DNA of 64,000 nt from Jannaschia marina (GCF_013404595.1 NZ_JABVAX010000008.1:60926-124925), one strand, 5' to 3'; shown: positions 46,755 to 63,797, counted from the stretch's first letter. A program made the numbers and translations. Notes: generated by a model not told the origin, from the letters alone.

Positions 46755-47975
46755 ATGCGCGCGATATGTCGGAGCACATATATGGGCTCCATGGGCAATG
46801 CGCCTCACACCCGGCAGATGCATACCGATGTCGCCCGACAGGACGGTCCGGGATCGCGATCGGCCGCCTCGGAGGTCCGCGCACGGGATGTCTCGGCGGA
46901 GCTGTCGGTCTGGCTCGATCTGCTGCGCGTGGGCGCGGCGCTCGTCGTGGTGCTGGGCCACGCCGGGAACGTGCGGTTCACGGGCGGTGATCTGCTCTGG
47001 GTGCGCGACTGGACGCTCGCGCCCGACGCGGTGATCGTCTTCTTCGTCGTCTCGGGGCTGGTGGTCGCGCGGGCCGCGGCGCGCGACGGGACTGCGGGGA
47101 TCTATGCCTTCAATCGCCTGACCCGGCTTCTCAGCGTGGTGGGGCCGGCACTCCTCCTGACGCTCCTGCTCGACGCGATCGGACGTGCGATCGACCCCGG
47201 AGCCTATGCGCCCCGGTACTACGTCGAGCGCCCCGTCGCCGAAATCCTCCTGCGCGGGCTCAGCTTCTCGCAGGAGTGGCGCGGGGTCGGGCCCCCGATC
47301 CAGCTGGGCTCGAACGCGCCGCTCTGGTCGCTGAGTTTCGAGGCGGCCTACTATCTTCTTCTCGGCGTCGTCCTCTTCCTCAACGGCGTCTGGATCCGCG
47401 CCGCGGCCGTCGTCTTCCTCGCCTGGCTCTTCGGCCTGTCCATTCTGCTTCTGCTGCCGACCTGGCTTGCCGGCGTGGCCGTCTGGCATCTCGTCCGGAC
47501 AGGCCGGGGGCCGGCCTCTCCCGCGTTCGCCGTGGCACTGGCCGTTCTGCCGCTCGCCGCGCTGATCGTCGCCAAGCTCGCCCAGGTGGACGAGGCGCTG
47601 CTCCAGGCGACGCCGCCGTGGCTCGGCCCCCTCCGCCACGGGGAGGCCTTCGACTTCGGGCAGGAGGCCCTCTGGAACGGCGTCCTCGCGGCGGGCCTGG
47701 CGTTGCACCTTCTGGGCATGACCCGCGTCGCGCCCGCTCTGCGCCCCGCCGCCATGCGGGCAGTGCGCTGGTGGGCAGGGGCGAGTTTCTCGATCTACGT
47801 GGTCCACTACCCCGTCATGCACCTCATGGATGCCGCGCTCCCCGAGGATCTGACGGTCAAGACCCTGCTCTTCGTCGTCCTGCCGATCCTCGCGGGCCTG
47901 CTGTTCGCGGAGGTCTTCGAGCGGCACCTTCCGCGCCTGCGACGTGCGGTCGGGCCATGGTGCGGCGTGCGCTGA
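46755..47975 (+). CDS. Acyltransferase 3 family membrane protein (OafA/NodX-like)
   Basis: About 406 residues. LSVWLDLLRVGAALVVVLGHAGNVRF carries the family's catalytic His near residue 68, and about ten helices follow. FSIYVVHYPVMHL is the usual late motif. It transfers acyl groups to glycans or polyols at the membrane. Start uncertain: ATGs at 46755, 46782, 46791 and 46818 are in frame and none has a strong ribosome site. It is divergent from the lipid/ABC operon and convergent with bchP. Confidence 0.83.
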   Translation: MRAICRSTYMGSMGNAPHTRQMHTDVARQDGPGSRSAASEVRARDVSAELSVWLDLLRVGAALVVVLGHAGNVRFTGGDLLWVRDWTLAPDAVIVFFVVSGLVVARAAARDGTAGIYAFNRLTRLLSVVGPALLLTLLLDAIGRAIDPGAYAPRYYVERPVAEILLRGLSFSQEWRGVGPPIQLGSNAPLWSLSFEAAYYLLLGVVLFLNGVWIRAAAVVFLAWLFGLSILLLLPTWLAGVAVWHLVRTGRGPASPAFAVALAVLPLAALIVAKLAQVDEALLQATPPWLGPLRHGEAFDFGQEALWNGVLAAGLALHLLGMTRVAPALRPAAMRAVRWWAGASFSIYVVHYPVMHLMDAALPEDLTVKTLLFVVLPILAGLLFAEVFERHLPRLRRAVGPWCGVR

Positions 47976-47990
47976 GGGAGAATGTCTCCC
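47976..47990. terminator. hairpin between acyltransferase gene and bchP
   Basis: GGGAGA-ATG-TCTCCC, a 6-bp perfect stem in the 17-bp gap between the convergent genes. Could act as a weak bidirectional terminator. Confidence 0.45.
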
Positions 47991-47992
47991 GG

Positions 47993-49177
47993 TCAGACCC
48001 GAGTCGGCGCGACGATCCCCGCGAGATGCAGAAGGTTCTTCACCCCGATCTTGAGATGCGCAAGCGGGCGGGCGTGGACGAGCTTCTTGTTCATGTAGGC
48101 CTCGAACGTCAGCTTCTGCACGTCGACGTCGTGGCAGAGCGAGACGAACCGCTCCCGGCGCATGTCGCTCTTGTAATAGGCATCCTGCATGGCACCGAGC
48201 ACCCGGAAGACGCCCTTGTGCTCCTTCATGAAGAGCCGCCGCGCGAGCCGCAGATCCGACGCACGGCCCGAGGCGAGGGAGGCCAGCGCCGCCGTCGCCG
48301 CGACGCGGCCGCCGACCATCGCATAGTAGATCCCCTCGCCCGACGACGGGGCCACGACGCCGGCCGCATCCCCCGCCAGCACCACGTCGCGGCCATTGTC
48401 CCAGCGGTCGAGCGGCTTCAGCGGGATCGGCGCGCCCTCCTTCCGGATCGTCCGGCAATCGGCGAGGCCCGAGGCCGCGCGCAGCGCCGCCGTCGCGCCC
48501 TTGAGGTCGACGCCCGTGTGCTGCGTGCCCATGCCCACGCTCGCCTGACCGCCGTGGGGGAAGACCCAGCCATAGAAATCGGGCGATATCGCGCCGTCGT
48601 AGATCACGTCGCAGCGGTCGGGATCGTAGCGCTCTGTCGGGGCCGGGGCCTCGATGATCTCGTGGTAGGCGATGACATAGGGAATGCGGTCGCCGCCGGG
48701 CACCTCGGCCTTGGCGACGTTCGAGCGCGCGCCGTCCGCGCCGATCACGAGATGGGTCGTGAGCCGCCGCCTCTCGCCGCTCGCCTTGTCGCGGAAGACG
48801 ACGTGCGTGCCGGCCCCGTCCCGCTCGATCGCCTGGAACGTCCCGGTGAGGCGCACGGCTCCCGCCGCCGCCGCACGGTCGCGCAGGTAGGCGTCGAAAT
48901 GCTCCCGGTCGACCATGCCGACGAAACCGTTCTCGATCGGGATGTCGACGCGCCGCTTGGTGGGCGAGATCATCCGCGCCGTGGTGATCCGGGCGACGAG
49001 CTGTTCGTCGGGGATCGCGAAATCCGCGATCAGCCGGGGCGGGATCGCGCCGCCGCAGGGCTTGATCCGCCCGTCCCGGTCGAGAAGGGCGACGCGCTTG
49101 CCGGCCTCCGCGAGGTCCTGCGCGGCGACGGCTCCGGCCGGGCCGCCCCCGACGACAACGACATCAAATCTGTCCAT
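47993..49177 (-). CDS. bchP: Geranylgeranyl diphosphate/bacteriochlorophyllide reductase
   Basis: Reduces the geranylgeranyl tail of bacteriochlorophyll to phytyl. 394 residues, normal for BchP: FAD motif DVVVVGGGPAGAVAAQDLA at the N terminus, PCGGAIPP, IGADGARSNVAK and LAGDAAGVVAPSSGEGIYYAM. ATG 49177 (GGAGAG six bases upstream) is preferred; ATG 49198 would overlap the upstream stop as ATGA and adds seven residues. Last gene of the bchG-orf427-bchP unit. Confidence 0.96.
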   Translation of the reverse strand: MDRFDVVVVGGGPAGAVAAQDLAEAGKRVALLDRDGRIKPCGGAIPPRLIADFAIPDEQLVARITTARMISPTKRRVDIPIENGFVGMVDREHFDAYLRDRAAAAGAVRLTGTFQAIERDGAGTHVVFRDKASGERRRLTTHLVIGADGARSNVAKAEVPGGDRIPYVIAYHEIIEAPAPTERYDPDRCDVIYDGAISPDFYGWVFPHGGQASVGMGTQHTGVDLKGATAALRAASGLADCRTIRKEGAPIPLKPLDRWDNGRDVVLAGDAAGVVAPSSGEGIYYAMVGGRVAATAALASLASGRASDLRLARRLFMKEHKGVFRVLGAMQDAYYKSDMRRERFVSLCHDVDVQKLTFEAYMNKKLVHARPLAHLKIGVKNLLHLAGIVAPTRV

Positions 49178-49194
49178 CTCTTCTCTCCCCGTTT

Positions 49195-50478
49195 TCATTC
49201 GCCCGGCGTCACGAGCGCGCGGCCCGCGCCGCGCCCCTCCATGATCCGCCAGGCCATCGCCGCGGCCGCGACGAAAAGGACGGCCTCGCCCAAGAAGACG
49301 CCGGCGAAGGCATCCCCGTCGCCGAGCGGCCCGCGCAACAGGTCAACCGCCGCTGCCCCGGTCAACCCGCCGAACCCGGCCGCGATCGCCTGCGCCGCGC
49401 CCCAGAGGCCCATGCGCGTACCTTCGCGTCGGGCCCGCCCTTCGGCGGCAAGCGCCATCATCGACCCGATGGCCGCGACGGCGAACATCCCGTTGAAGAA
49501 GCCGAGGCCGACCACCAGCGGAACGAGCGGCAGGTCGATCCAGCCGAGCCCGGTAAGCGAAATTATGTAAAGCACGCCCGCCGACCCGAGGCACCCGGCC
49601 AGCACCCAGGACCGGAGACTGCCGAGCCGCAGGCCCGTGGCGGCAATCCCGACGAGCAGCATGCCGACGAAGACCCCGCCGTTCTGCGCGCCCGAGAGCG
49701 CGGTCGATTGGCCGGGCGTGAAGTCGAAGACGAGACCGGCGAAGGGCTCCAGGATCAGCTCCTGCATGAAATAGGCGTTCATCGACAGGAAAACGAAGAG
49801 CGTGAAGTTGCGCGCCTTCCGCTCGCCCCAGATCTCGCGCAGGCCCTCGAGGAATGGGGCCGAGGGTTCGGGCGCGACGGCCACGACCCGGCGTTCCACG
49901 CCGAGGATCGCGAGCACGGTCAGCGCGAAGGCCCCGCCGGTGACGACTGCGACGACCGCCATCAGGCGCGCGGGCGAATAGGGATCGAGAAACTGACCGG
50001 CGACGCCCGCCGTCACCGCGATCCCGAAGATCATCATCAGCCAGGTGATCGTCGCCGCCGCCGCCCGCCGGCGCGGCGCGGTCGCGGTGGCGAGCAGCGC
50101 AAGGAGCGACGTACCCGAGGCTCCGACGCCCAGCCCGATCGCCGCATAGGCCAGAACCGACAGCGCGAGCCCGAGCGCATATGACGTGGCGAAGACCGTC
50201 ACCGCCCAGGCCGCCAGCAGCCCGCCGAGCGCGAGAACGGCCATGCCGTCCACGATCCAGCGCGTGCGCGAACCACCCGTGTCGGAGGTGAAGCCCCACT
50301 TGGGCCGGCTGAGCTGGATCCCGTAATGCAGCGCGACGAGCGCGCCGGGCAGGACGGCCGGCAGCGCGAATTCCACGACCATCAGCCGGTTGAGCGTCGA
50401 CGTGGTCAGCACGACGACCGCCCCGAGCGCCATCTGGACGAGGCCGAGGCGCGCGATCTGGAGCCAGCCGAGCGTCAT
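49195..50478 (-). CDS. PucC/BCH2-family transporter (ORF428/ORF427 type)
   Basis: 427 residues, 12 helices of the PucC branch of the major facilitator superfamily: LTTSTLNRLMVVEFALPA at the first loop, PKWGFTSDTGGSRTRWI, LILEPFAGLVFDF and MGLWGAAQAIAAGFGG. Orthologues between bchG and bchP in Rhodobacter are thought to help deliver pigment to light-harvesting proteins. It overlaps bchG by four bases. Confidence 0.92.
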   Translation of the reverse strand: MTLGWLQIARLGLVQMALGAVVVLTTSTLNRLMVVEFALPAVLPGALVALHYGIQLSRPKWGFTSDTGGSRTRWIVDGMAVLALGGLLAAWAVTVFATSYALGLALSVLAYAAIGLGVGASGTSLLALLATATAPRRRAAAATITWLMMIFGIAVTAGVAGQFLDPYSPARLMAVVAVVTGGAFALTVLAILGVERRVVAVAPEPSAPFLEGLREIWGERKARNFTLFVFLSMNAYFMQELILEPFAGLVFDFTPGQSTALSGAQNGGVFVGMLLVGIAATGLRLGSLRSWVLAGCLGSAGVLYIISLTGLGWIDLPLVPLVVGLGFFNGMFAVAAIGSMMALAAEGRARREGTRMGLWGAAQAIAAGFGGLTGAAAVDLLRGPLGDGDAFAGVFLGEAVLFVAAAAMAWRIMEGRGAGRALVTPGE

Positions 50479-51377
50479 GCCAGCCCCCGGAGCGCGAAGG
50501 CCGCGACCATCATGCCCGAGATATAGAGCAGGACGCCGGTGCCGTTGTACCACGGTGCCCGCGCCTTCGGATCGCGCAGGAGGACCCGCATCGCCGCGAT
50601 CTGCGCGAGCGTGAGCGCGGCGACGCCGGCGGCATGGAACGGCGCATCCCAGAGAAGGAGCAGGAAGGTCACCGCGACCTGCGGCAGGAGCATCACCCAG
50701 CAGGCGACGCGGGCCGCGCGCGCCGGCCCGAGCGTCACCGGCAGTGAGTTCACGCCCGTGGCCCGGTCGCCTTCCAGCGCCTTGAAATCGTTGAGCGTCA
50801 TGATGCCGTGCGCCCCGAGCGCGTAGAGCGCGGCGAGCGCCACGATCTCCCACCGGGGCGCACCGGCGACGAGGACGGCCGCCCCGGTGAACCATGGCAG
50901 CCCCTCGTAGCAGAGCGCGACGAGCCCCGGCCCCCAGACGCCCGAACGCTTGAGGCGGATCGGCTCGACCGAGTAGGCCCAGGCCCCGAGCACGGCAAGC
51001 ACCGTCGCGCCGAAGCCCCAGGGGCCGAACTGCCAGCCGACGAGAAGGGCAAGCGCCGACATGGCCAGCGCCACCCAGAGGCCCCAGCGTCCGGGCACGC
51101 GGCCCGAGGGGATCGGACGGTCGGGCTCGTTGATTGCGTCGACATGGCGGTCGCACCAGTCGTTCGCCGCCTGGCTCATGCCGCATGTGATCGGCCCCGC
51201 CAGCAGCACACCCAGCAGGACGAGCGTCCAGGCCGCGGCCATATCCGCCCCCGAGGAGACGGCACCGCAGAGGAACGCCCACATCGGCGGGAACCAGGTC
51301 ACCGGCTTGATGAGCTGCAGGAGCGCGGTCGGCTCCGGCAGGCCACGCCGGGGCGCGGCAGGAGACAGACTGGACAT
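50475..51377 (-). CDS. bchG: Bacteriochlorophyll synthase (geranylgeranyl transferase)
   Basis: Esterifies bacteriochlorophyllide a with GGPP. 300 residues, UbiA superfamily, nine helices. The two Mg-diphosphate motifs are ANDWCDRHVDAINEPDRPIP (about 71-90) and LNDFKALEGDRATG. Starts at ATG 51377, just 3 bp from a PpsR palindrome, and heads the bchG-orf427-bchP operon. Confidence 0.97.
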   Translation of the reverse strand: MSSLSPAAPRRGLPEPTALLQLIKPVTWFPPMWAFLCGAVSSGADMAAAWTLVLLGVLLAGPITCGMSQAANDWCDRHVDAINEPDRPIPSGRVPGRWGLWVALAMSALALLVGWQFGPWGFGATVLAVLGAWAYSVEPIRLKRSGVWGPGLVALCYEGLPWFTGAAVLVAGAPRWEIVALAALYALGAHGIMTLNDFKALEGDRATGVNSLPVTLGPARAARVACWVMLLPQVAVTFLLLLWDAPFHAAGVAALTLAQIAAMRVLLRDPKARAPWYNGTGVLLYISGMMVAAFALRGLA

Positions 51378-51379
51378 GA

Positions 51380-51397
51380 TGTAAACCTAAGCTGACA
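51380..51397. promoter_or_regulatory. PpsR/CrtJ operator at the bchG start
   Basis: TGTAAACCTAAGCTGACA, a perfect TGT-N12-ACA nearly identical to the crtA-proximal site. It lies 3-20 bp upstream of the bchG ATG and so overlaps the ribosome-binding region in DNA. Confidence 0.82.
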
Positions 51398-51454
51398 TTG
51401 CGAGTCGCAACAAGCGTAAACTTCGATGGTCAGCGCCGCAGGGGGACTCGCCGC

Positions 51455-52867
51455 CTATTCGGCCGCGTCCCGCTTCAGCAGATCATACTTGCGCAGCTTC
51501 ACGTAGAGAGACTGCCGCGAGAGTCCCAGGATATCGGCGGCGGCCACCCGGTTGTTGGAGGTCAGGTCCACCGCCGCGCAGATGCACATCCGCTCGATCA
51601 CATCGGTCGCCTGGGCCACGATCTCCTTGAGCGACTGCTGCCCCAGGAGCTCCACGACCGAATCCATGTCGACGGCGGCTGTCTCGCGGCGCGGGCCGCG
51701 CAGGGCCCCGGCCCGGCTCATGTCGCGGATCACGAGGCCGAAGACCGGCCGCATCCCGCCGTCGAGCCGCGTCACCGACGCCTCGACCGGCCGCCCCGTC
51801 CCGCCGCCGAAGAGCAGCGAGAAGAGCCGCATCGACCCGCTCTGCCCGACGTTCGCCAGAAGGACCGACAGGTCGAGGCCGCCACGCGTCAGGAACTCCG
51901 CGAGGCTGCGGTCCTCCAGCTGCGATTCCTGCGCCACCTCCACGAGGTCGAGAAAGGCCGGGTTGGCCGAGAGGATCGTGCCGTCGATCGACACGAAGGC
52001 CACCGCCTCCGGACAGGCGTTGAACAGCTCCGCGAAGCGCGGGCGGTCCGGGTCGTCGTTGGCCGCCACCTCGGGCACGGTCAGGATCCGGCAGAGCAGC
52101 ATATGCGCCCCCGGAACGCGAAAGGAGGTCGCCGCCACCTCGAGCGCGCGCGCGCCGTCGCGGCGCAGCAGCCCCACACGCGCGTCGGCCCTATGGCTCG
52201 CCGTGACGAGCTGTTCCAGCATGTCGCCCTCGGCCATGGGGCGGAACAGCCGGTCGAGCGGGACGCCGTCGAAGCCCTTGCGCCGCTCCCCCAGAAGACG
52301 GGCGGCCGCCGCGTTCGCCGTCGTCAGCGAGCGGTCGGTCACGTTCACGAAGAAGCAGGCGTCGGTCATCGTCTCCAGGAGGACGTTGAGCTGCGCCTCG
52401 GTCACCCGCTGCGCCTCGTAGTCGCGCTCGATGGCGAGTTGCGCCGAGACGAGCTGCTGCTGGATCTCCGCCAGGGGCCGCAGATCGCGCCCGAGCATCA
52501 GGACGTCGTTCTCCCAACCGACGCGGTGGAAGCTGAAGGACATCGGCAGCTCCGGCCCCTGCGACGTCGGCCGCAGGTTCAGCTCGCTCGCCGGCGTGCC
52601 CCCGCCACCGCGCAACGTCTCGAGACACCGGTCGAGCTTCGGCGTGCTCTCGCGCGTCAGATGGGTCCGCAGGTCGTCGCCGACCCAGGACGACAGCCGG
52701 TCGACCCCGTCCAGTCCGGGCCGCAGACGCAGATCGGTGACGCGCCCGCTCCAGTCGACGAGGAGCGCGATATCGGCCAGCCCTCCGACGAGATCGGCGA
52801 GGACGGGGACGGGCGCGCCGGGCAGGAACCCCGCGAACCACGCCTCATCCTCCGCCGCCTTTGTCAT
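51455..52867 (-). CDS. ppsR: Photosynthesis gene repressor PpsR/CrtJ
   Basis: 470-residue redox-responsive repressor. Order: N-terminal PAS-like region (about 20-130), Q-linker (140-160, helical), PAS1 (160-265), PAS2 (275-385), and a Fis-type HTH at the C terminus (NNRVAAADILGLSRQSLYVK, 438-457). Redox cysteines of PpsR probably correspond to Cys259 (LLCRI) and Cys428 in the HTH region, where Cys430 is an extra nearby cysteine (MCIC). It overlaps ppaA by four bases. It should bind the TGT-N12-ACA sites listed here. Confidence 0.95.
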   Translation of the reverse strand: MTKAAEDEAWFAGFLPGAPVPVLADLVGGLADIALLVDWSGRVTDLRLRPGLDGVDRLSSWVGDDLRTHLTRESTPKLDRCLETLRGGGGTPASELNLRPTSQGPELPMSFSFHRVGWENDVLMLGRDLRPLAEIQQQLVSAQLAIERDYEAQRVTEAQLNVLLETMTDACFFVNVTDRSLTTANAAAARLLGERRKGFDGVPLDRLFRPMAEGDMLEQLVTASHRADARVGLLRRDGARALEVAATSFRVPGAHMLLCRILTVPEVAANDDPDRPRFAELFNACPEAVAFVSIDGTILSANPAFLDLVEVAQESQLEDRSLAEFLTRGGLDLSVLLANVGQSGSMRLFSLLFGGGTGRPVEASVTRLDGGMRPVFGLVIRDMSRAGALRGPRRETAAVDMDSVVELLGQQSLKEIVAQATDVIERMCICAAVDLTSNNRVAAADILGLSRQSLYVKLRKYDLLKRDAAE

Positions 52868-53595
52868 GCCAGGGCCCGGTCTCGTGACAGGCAGCCGTCG
52901 ATGACCGCGGAGAGATCGCAGGTCACGCGATCCGCGCCCGCCGCGGTGCAGGTCTCGGGAGCCAGCGTGACGGCACCGCCGCCGATCGCGACGAAGGGGG
53001 CGGGGCCGAGGCTCCGCGCCCGGGCGACCGTCGCCCGCAAATCGCCGACGCTCTCGCATCCGCTGGCCGAGATCAGGACGCCCGCCGCATCCCCGGCACC
53101 GGCCGTGTCGGACAACGCCCGCGCCACGACGCCCATCCGCCCCAGCCGCGACGCCAGCACCCGCTGACCGAGCAGGTGCTGCGCACCCGCCGGCCGGATC
53201 AGGTAGATCGGCCCGATGGCCAGGGGCGGCCCCAGATCCGCGGCGGAGATCCGTGTCTCGGCCCAGCCCAGCAACTGCGTCAGCCGGGCGCAACCCAGCG
53301 TCACGTCGGCGAAGCGGGCAGCGTCAGAGACCCAGTCGTCGCCGAGCCGCGCCGCCACCGCCGGGATCAGATCGTCGATCAGGGCGAACACCGGAACGCC
53401 GGCCCCCAGAAGGGTCACACCCGCCCCGCGCCAGGCCTCCATGTCCGGTGACAACACCGCCCGGTACAGTCGCTCCACCTGCGCCGCCCGCGTTGCCGCG
53501 CTCCGCGTCAGCGCCACTTGCGAAAGGGCGCGGCCGGCGACGGCGGCAAGCTCGGGTCGGTTGGTCTGGAGCGCGTGATCGTGCGTCGGTCGCAT
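52864..53595 (-). CDS. ppaA: PpaA/AerR, cobalamin-binding antirepressor
   Basis: 243 residues with a SCHIC-type vitamin-B12-binding domain in the C-terminal two thirds. The likely cobalt-ligating His is His140 in IRPAGAQHLLGQRV, matching the AerR His motif, and GVLISASGC, VAIGGGAVTL follow. Family knowledge: AerR/PpaA binds B12 in light and relieves CrtJ/PpsR repression. It is cotranscribed with ppsR, and a PpsR operator lies upstream (53660). Confidence 0.93.
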   Translation of the reverse strand: MRPTHDHALQTNRPELAAVAGRALSQVALTRSAATRAAQVERLYRAVLSPDMEAWRGAGVTLLGAGVPVFALIDDLIPAVAARLGDDWVSDAARFADVTLGCARLTQLLGWAETRISAADLGPPLAIGPIYLIRPAGAQHLLGQRVLASRLGRMGVVARALSDTAGAGDAAGVLISASGCESVGDLRATVARARSLGPAPFVAIGGGAVTLAPETCTAAGADRVTCDLSAVIDGCLSRDRALA

Positions 53596-53659
53596 GTCGA
53601 ATCCTCCCGCCGATAGCCCGCAATTCTATTGGGACATGGTCGGCCAAGGCCCCCCGTGC

Positions 53660-53677
53660 TGTCAAATCCTTATGACA
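53660..53677. promoter_or_regulatory. PpsR/CrtJ operator, ppaA-proximal
   Basis: TGTCAAATCCTTATGACA is a perfect TGT-N12-ACA 65 bp upstream of ppaA. It suggests autoregulation of ppaA-ppsR. Confidence 0.8.
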
Positions 53678-53764
53678 TTTGTGATCGGTATCGCCGCACG
53701 ACAAGGCCGCTAGCCGTCGAAGACAGTCTATTTTGTCAGATTTAGGAGATCATCGACGGGCTTG

Positions 53765-61560
<7,796 letters not shown>

Positions 61561-61561
<1 letters not shown>

Positions 61562-62352
61562 TGGCTGACGTCCGGGCATATGATGTCGACTTGCTACCCC
61601 GAGGACAGGGGACGTCCGCGGGCGGTCGCGAAGCGGCCGCCCATGGGGGCGGACGGCCGCTGTCCGGGCCGCAAGCGTCCCGGACGGGGCAAGCGACCTA
61701 CGACGGCACGCTGACCCGCGTGCACGACTACTTCGACCGCACCGCGACGAAGGTCTGGGCCGACCTCACCTCCGATGCCCCCGTCTCGCGCATCCGCGCC
61801 ACCGTCCGCCGGGGACGCGACCACATGCGCGCGGTCCTCCTGAGCCAGATGCCGCGCGACCTCACCGGTCTGCGCATTCTCGACGCGGGTTGCGGCACCG
61901 GCGCGCTCGCCGTCGAGATGGCCCGCCGCGGCGCCGAGGTCACCGCCATCGACATCGCCCCGCAGCTCATCGAGATCGCCCGCCGCCGCGCCCCCGCGGA
62001 CACGACGATCGACTGGCGCGCGGGCGACATGCTCGACCCCGCCCTCGGGCCCTTCGACCACGTGACCGCGATGGACAGCCTGATCTACTACGCCGAGGCA
62101 GACCTCGCCCGCGCCCTCGACGCGCTGGCCACCCGCACGCGGGGCAGCATCCTCTTCACCGTCGCGCCCCGCACGCCGCTCCTGATGGCGATGTGGCACG
62201 TGGGCCGGTTCTTCCCCAAGACCGACCGCGCGCCTACGATGGTTCCGCAGTCGCCGACGCGCCTCGCCCGGCACCTCACCGCCAGCGTCGCCCAGGTCAC
62301 CCGCATCACCTCGGGCTTCTACATCTCGCAGGCCCTGAAGGTGACGCCATGA
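61561..62352 (+). CDS. bchM: Magnesium protoporphyrin O-methyltransferase (N-terminally extended)
   Basis: SAM-dependent methylation of Mg-protoporphyrin, 263 residues. The core starts near residue 51 (TLTRVHDYFDRTATKVWADL), with SAM motif ILDAGCGTGALAVEMARRGA and a C-terminal RITSGFYISQALKV. Relatives are about 220-230 residues and begin near the HDYFDRTA block, so about 40-45 N-terminal residues are extra. They are low-complexity (GGREAAAHGGGRPLSGPQAS) and come from palindromic DNA. No in-frame ATG, GTG or TTG was found between 61561 and the core, apart from a GTG inside the core. Confidence 0.94.
61620..61685 (+). repeat. palindromic GC-rich element inside bchM 5' end
   Basis: Two stem-loops back to back: GGGCGG-T-CGC / GCG-G-CCGCCC around a GAA loop (61620-61642), and GTCCGGG-N10-CCCGGAC (61662-61685). 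Both lie in the non-conserved N-terminal part of bchM. Reminiscent of short palindromic elements that insert in frame into genes. The source element was not identified. Confidence 0.6.
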
Positions 62353-63776
62353 TCCCCCGCGCCGCCCTGCAACGGATGACCATCGGGATGCTCCCGTTCT
62401 CGGACGCGGTGAGCGATCAGCTGCCCCTGCGCCAGCTTCTGCGCCTGTCGCTCTTCCAGGTCTCGGTCGGCATGGCCGCCGTGATGCTGCTCGGCACGCT
62501 CAACCGGGTGATGATCGTCGAGCTCGGCGTCGCGGCCACCGTCGTCGCCCTGATGCTCGCCATCCCAGTCCTCGTCGCGCCCTTCCGCGCGCTCCTGGGC
62601 TTCCGCTCCGACACCTATCGCTCCGCCATCGGGTGGAAGCGCATCCCCTACCTCTGGTTCGGCTCGCTCTGGCAGTTCGGCGGCCTCGCCATCATGCCCA
62701 TGGCGCTCCTCGTCCTTTCCGGCGATCAGCAGGCGGGGCCGTCCTGGGCCGGCGAGGTCGGCGCCGCGCTCGCCTTCCTGATGACCGGCATGGGCATGCA
62801 CATGACGCAGACCGCCGGATTGGCCCTCGCCGCCGACCGCGCGACCGAGGAGACGCGGCCGCAGGTCGTCGCCCTTCTCTACGTGATGTTCCTTCTGGGC
62901 ATGGGGATCTCGGCGGTGATCGTCGGCGCGCTCCTGCGCGACTTCAGCGCGTTGCGCCTCGTGCAGGTGGTGCAGGGGGCCGCTGTCGTAACGCTCCTGC
63001 TCAACCTCGTCGCCCTCTGGAAGCAGGAGCGCGTGGCCCCCATGACGCGCGAGGAACGCGCCGCGCCCCGCCCGCCCTTCCGCGCCGCCTGGCGGGATCT
63101 CACGGCACAGGGCGACGTCGCGCGCCTCCTCGTCGTCGTCTTCCTCGGCACACTCGCCTTCAACATGCAGGACGTCCTGCTAGAGCCCTACGGCGGCGAA
63201 ATCCTGGGCCTCTCGGTCTCGGCCACGACGCTCCTCACCGCGCTCTGGGCCGGCGGCGCCCTCCTCGGCTTCGGCCTCGCCGCGCGGGGGCTGAGGCGCG
63301 GGCGCGATCCGCACCGCATGGCCGCCCGCGGCCTCCTCGCCGGGCTCGCCGCCTTCTCGGCCGTCATCTTCGCCGCACCGCTTTCGAGCCCCGTCTTCTT
63401 CTACGCGGGGGCCTTCGGCATCGGGCTCGGCGGCGGGCTCTTCGCGGTCTGCACCCTCACCGCGATCATGGCCTTCGACAGCCACGGCACCGCCGGGCGC
63501 GGCCTCGCCCTCGGGGCCTGGGGTGCCGCGCAGGCCACCGCCGCGGGCCTCTCGATCTTCGCGGGCGGCGCGCTCCGCGACGGGGTCAACGCCCTCGCCA
63601 CCTCGGGCAGCCTCGGCCCGGCCCTCGCCTCGCCCGCCACGGGCTATTCCACCGTCTACCACATCGAAATCGCGCTGCTCTTCGCGACGCTCGTGGCCCT
63701 CGGGCCGCTCGTGCGCGCGCGCAGCATCCACGACGGCCCCGCCGCCCCGCGCGGCCTGGCCGATTTCCCGACCTGA
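62349..63776 (+). CDS. lhaA: LhaA, PucC-family LH1 assembly factor
   Basis: 475 residues, 12 helices. QVSVGMAAVMLLGTLNRVMIVE (first helix and loop), FRALLGFRSDTYRSAIGWKR, and DVLLEPYGGEILGL are the PucC-family signatures. It lies directly before puhA, the normal place for LhaA, and helps insert LH1 subunits. It overlaps bchM by four bases. Distinct from the smaller homologue at 49195-50478. Confidence 0.95.
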   Translation: MIPRAALQRMTIGMLPFSDAVSDQLPLRQLLRLSLFQVSVGMAAVMLLGTLNRVMIVELGVAATVVALMLAIPVLVAPFRALLGFRSDTYRSAIGWKRIPYLWFGSLWQFGGLAIMPMALLVLSGDQQAGPSWAGEVGAALAFLMTGMGMHMTQTAGLALAADRATEETRPQVVALLYVMFLLGMGISAVIVGALLRDFSALRLVQVVQGAAVVTLLLNLVALWKQERVAPMTREERAAPRPPFRAAWRDLTAQGDVARLLVVVFLGTLAFNMQDVLLEPYGGEILGLSVSATTLLTALWAGGALLGFGLAARGLRRGRDPHRMAARGLLAGLAAFSAVIFAAPLSSPVFFYAGAFGIGLGGGLFAVCTLTAIMAFDSHGTAGRGLALGAWGAAQATAAGLSIFAGGALRDGVNALATSGSLGPALASPATGYSTVYHIEIALLFATLVALGPLVRARSIHDGPAAPRGLADFPT

Positions 63777-63797
63777 ACCCGCCAAGGAGGATCACCC

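Noticed and set aside
42709..47034. 1,441-codon plus-strand frame across the lipid/ABC operon
   Set aside because: It crosses four real minus-strand genes and the divergent promoter, and has no domain similarity I can see.
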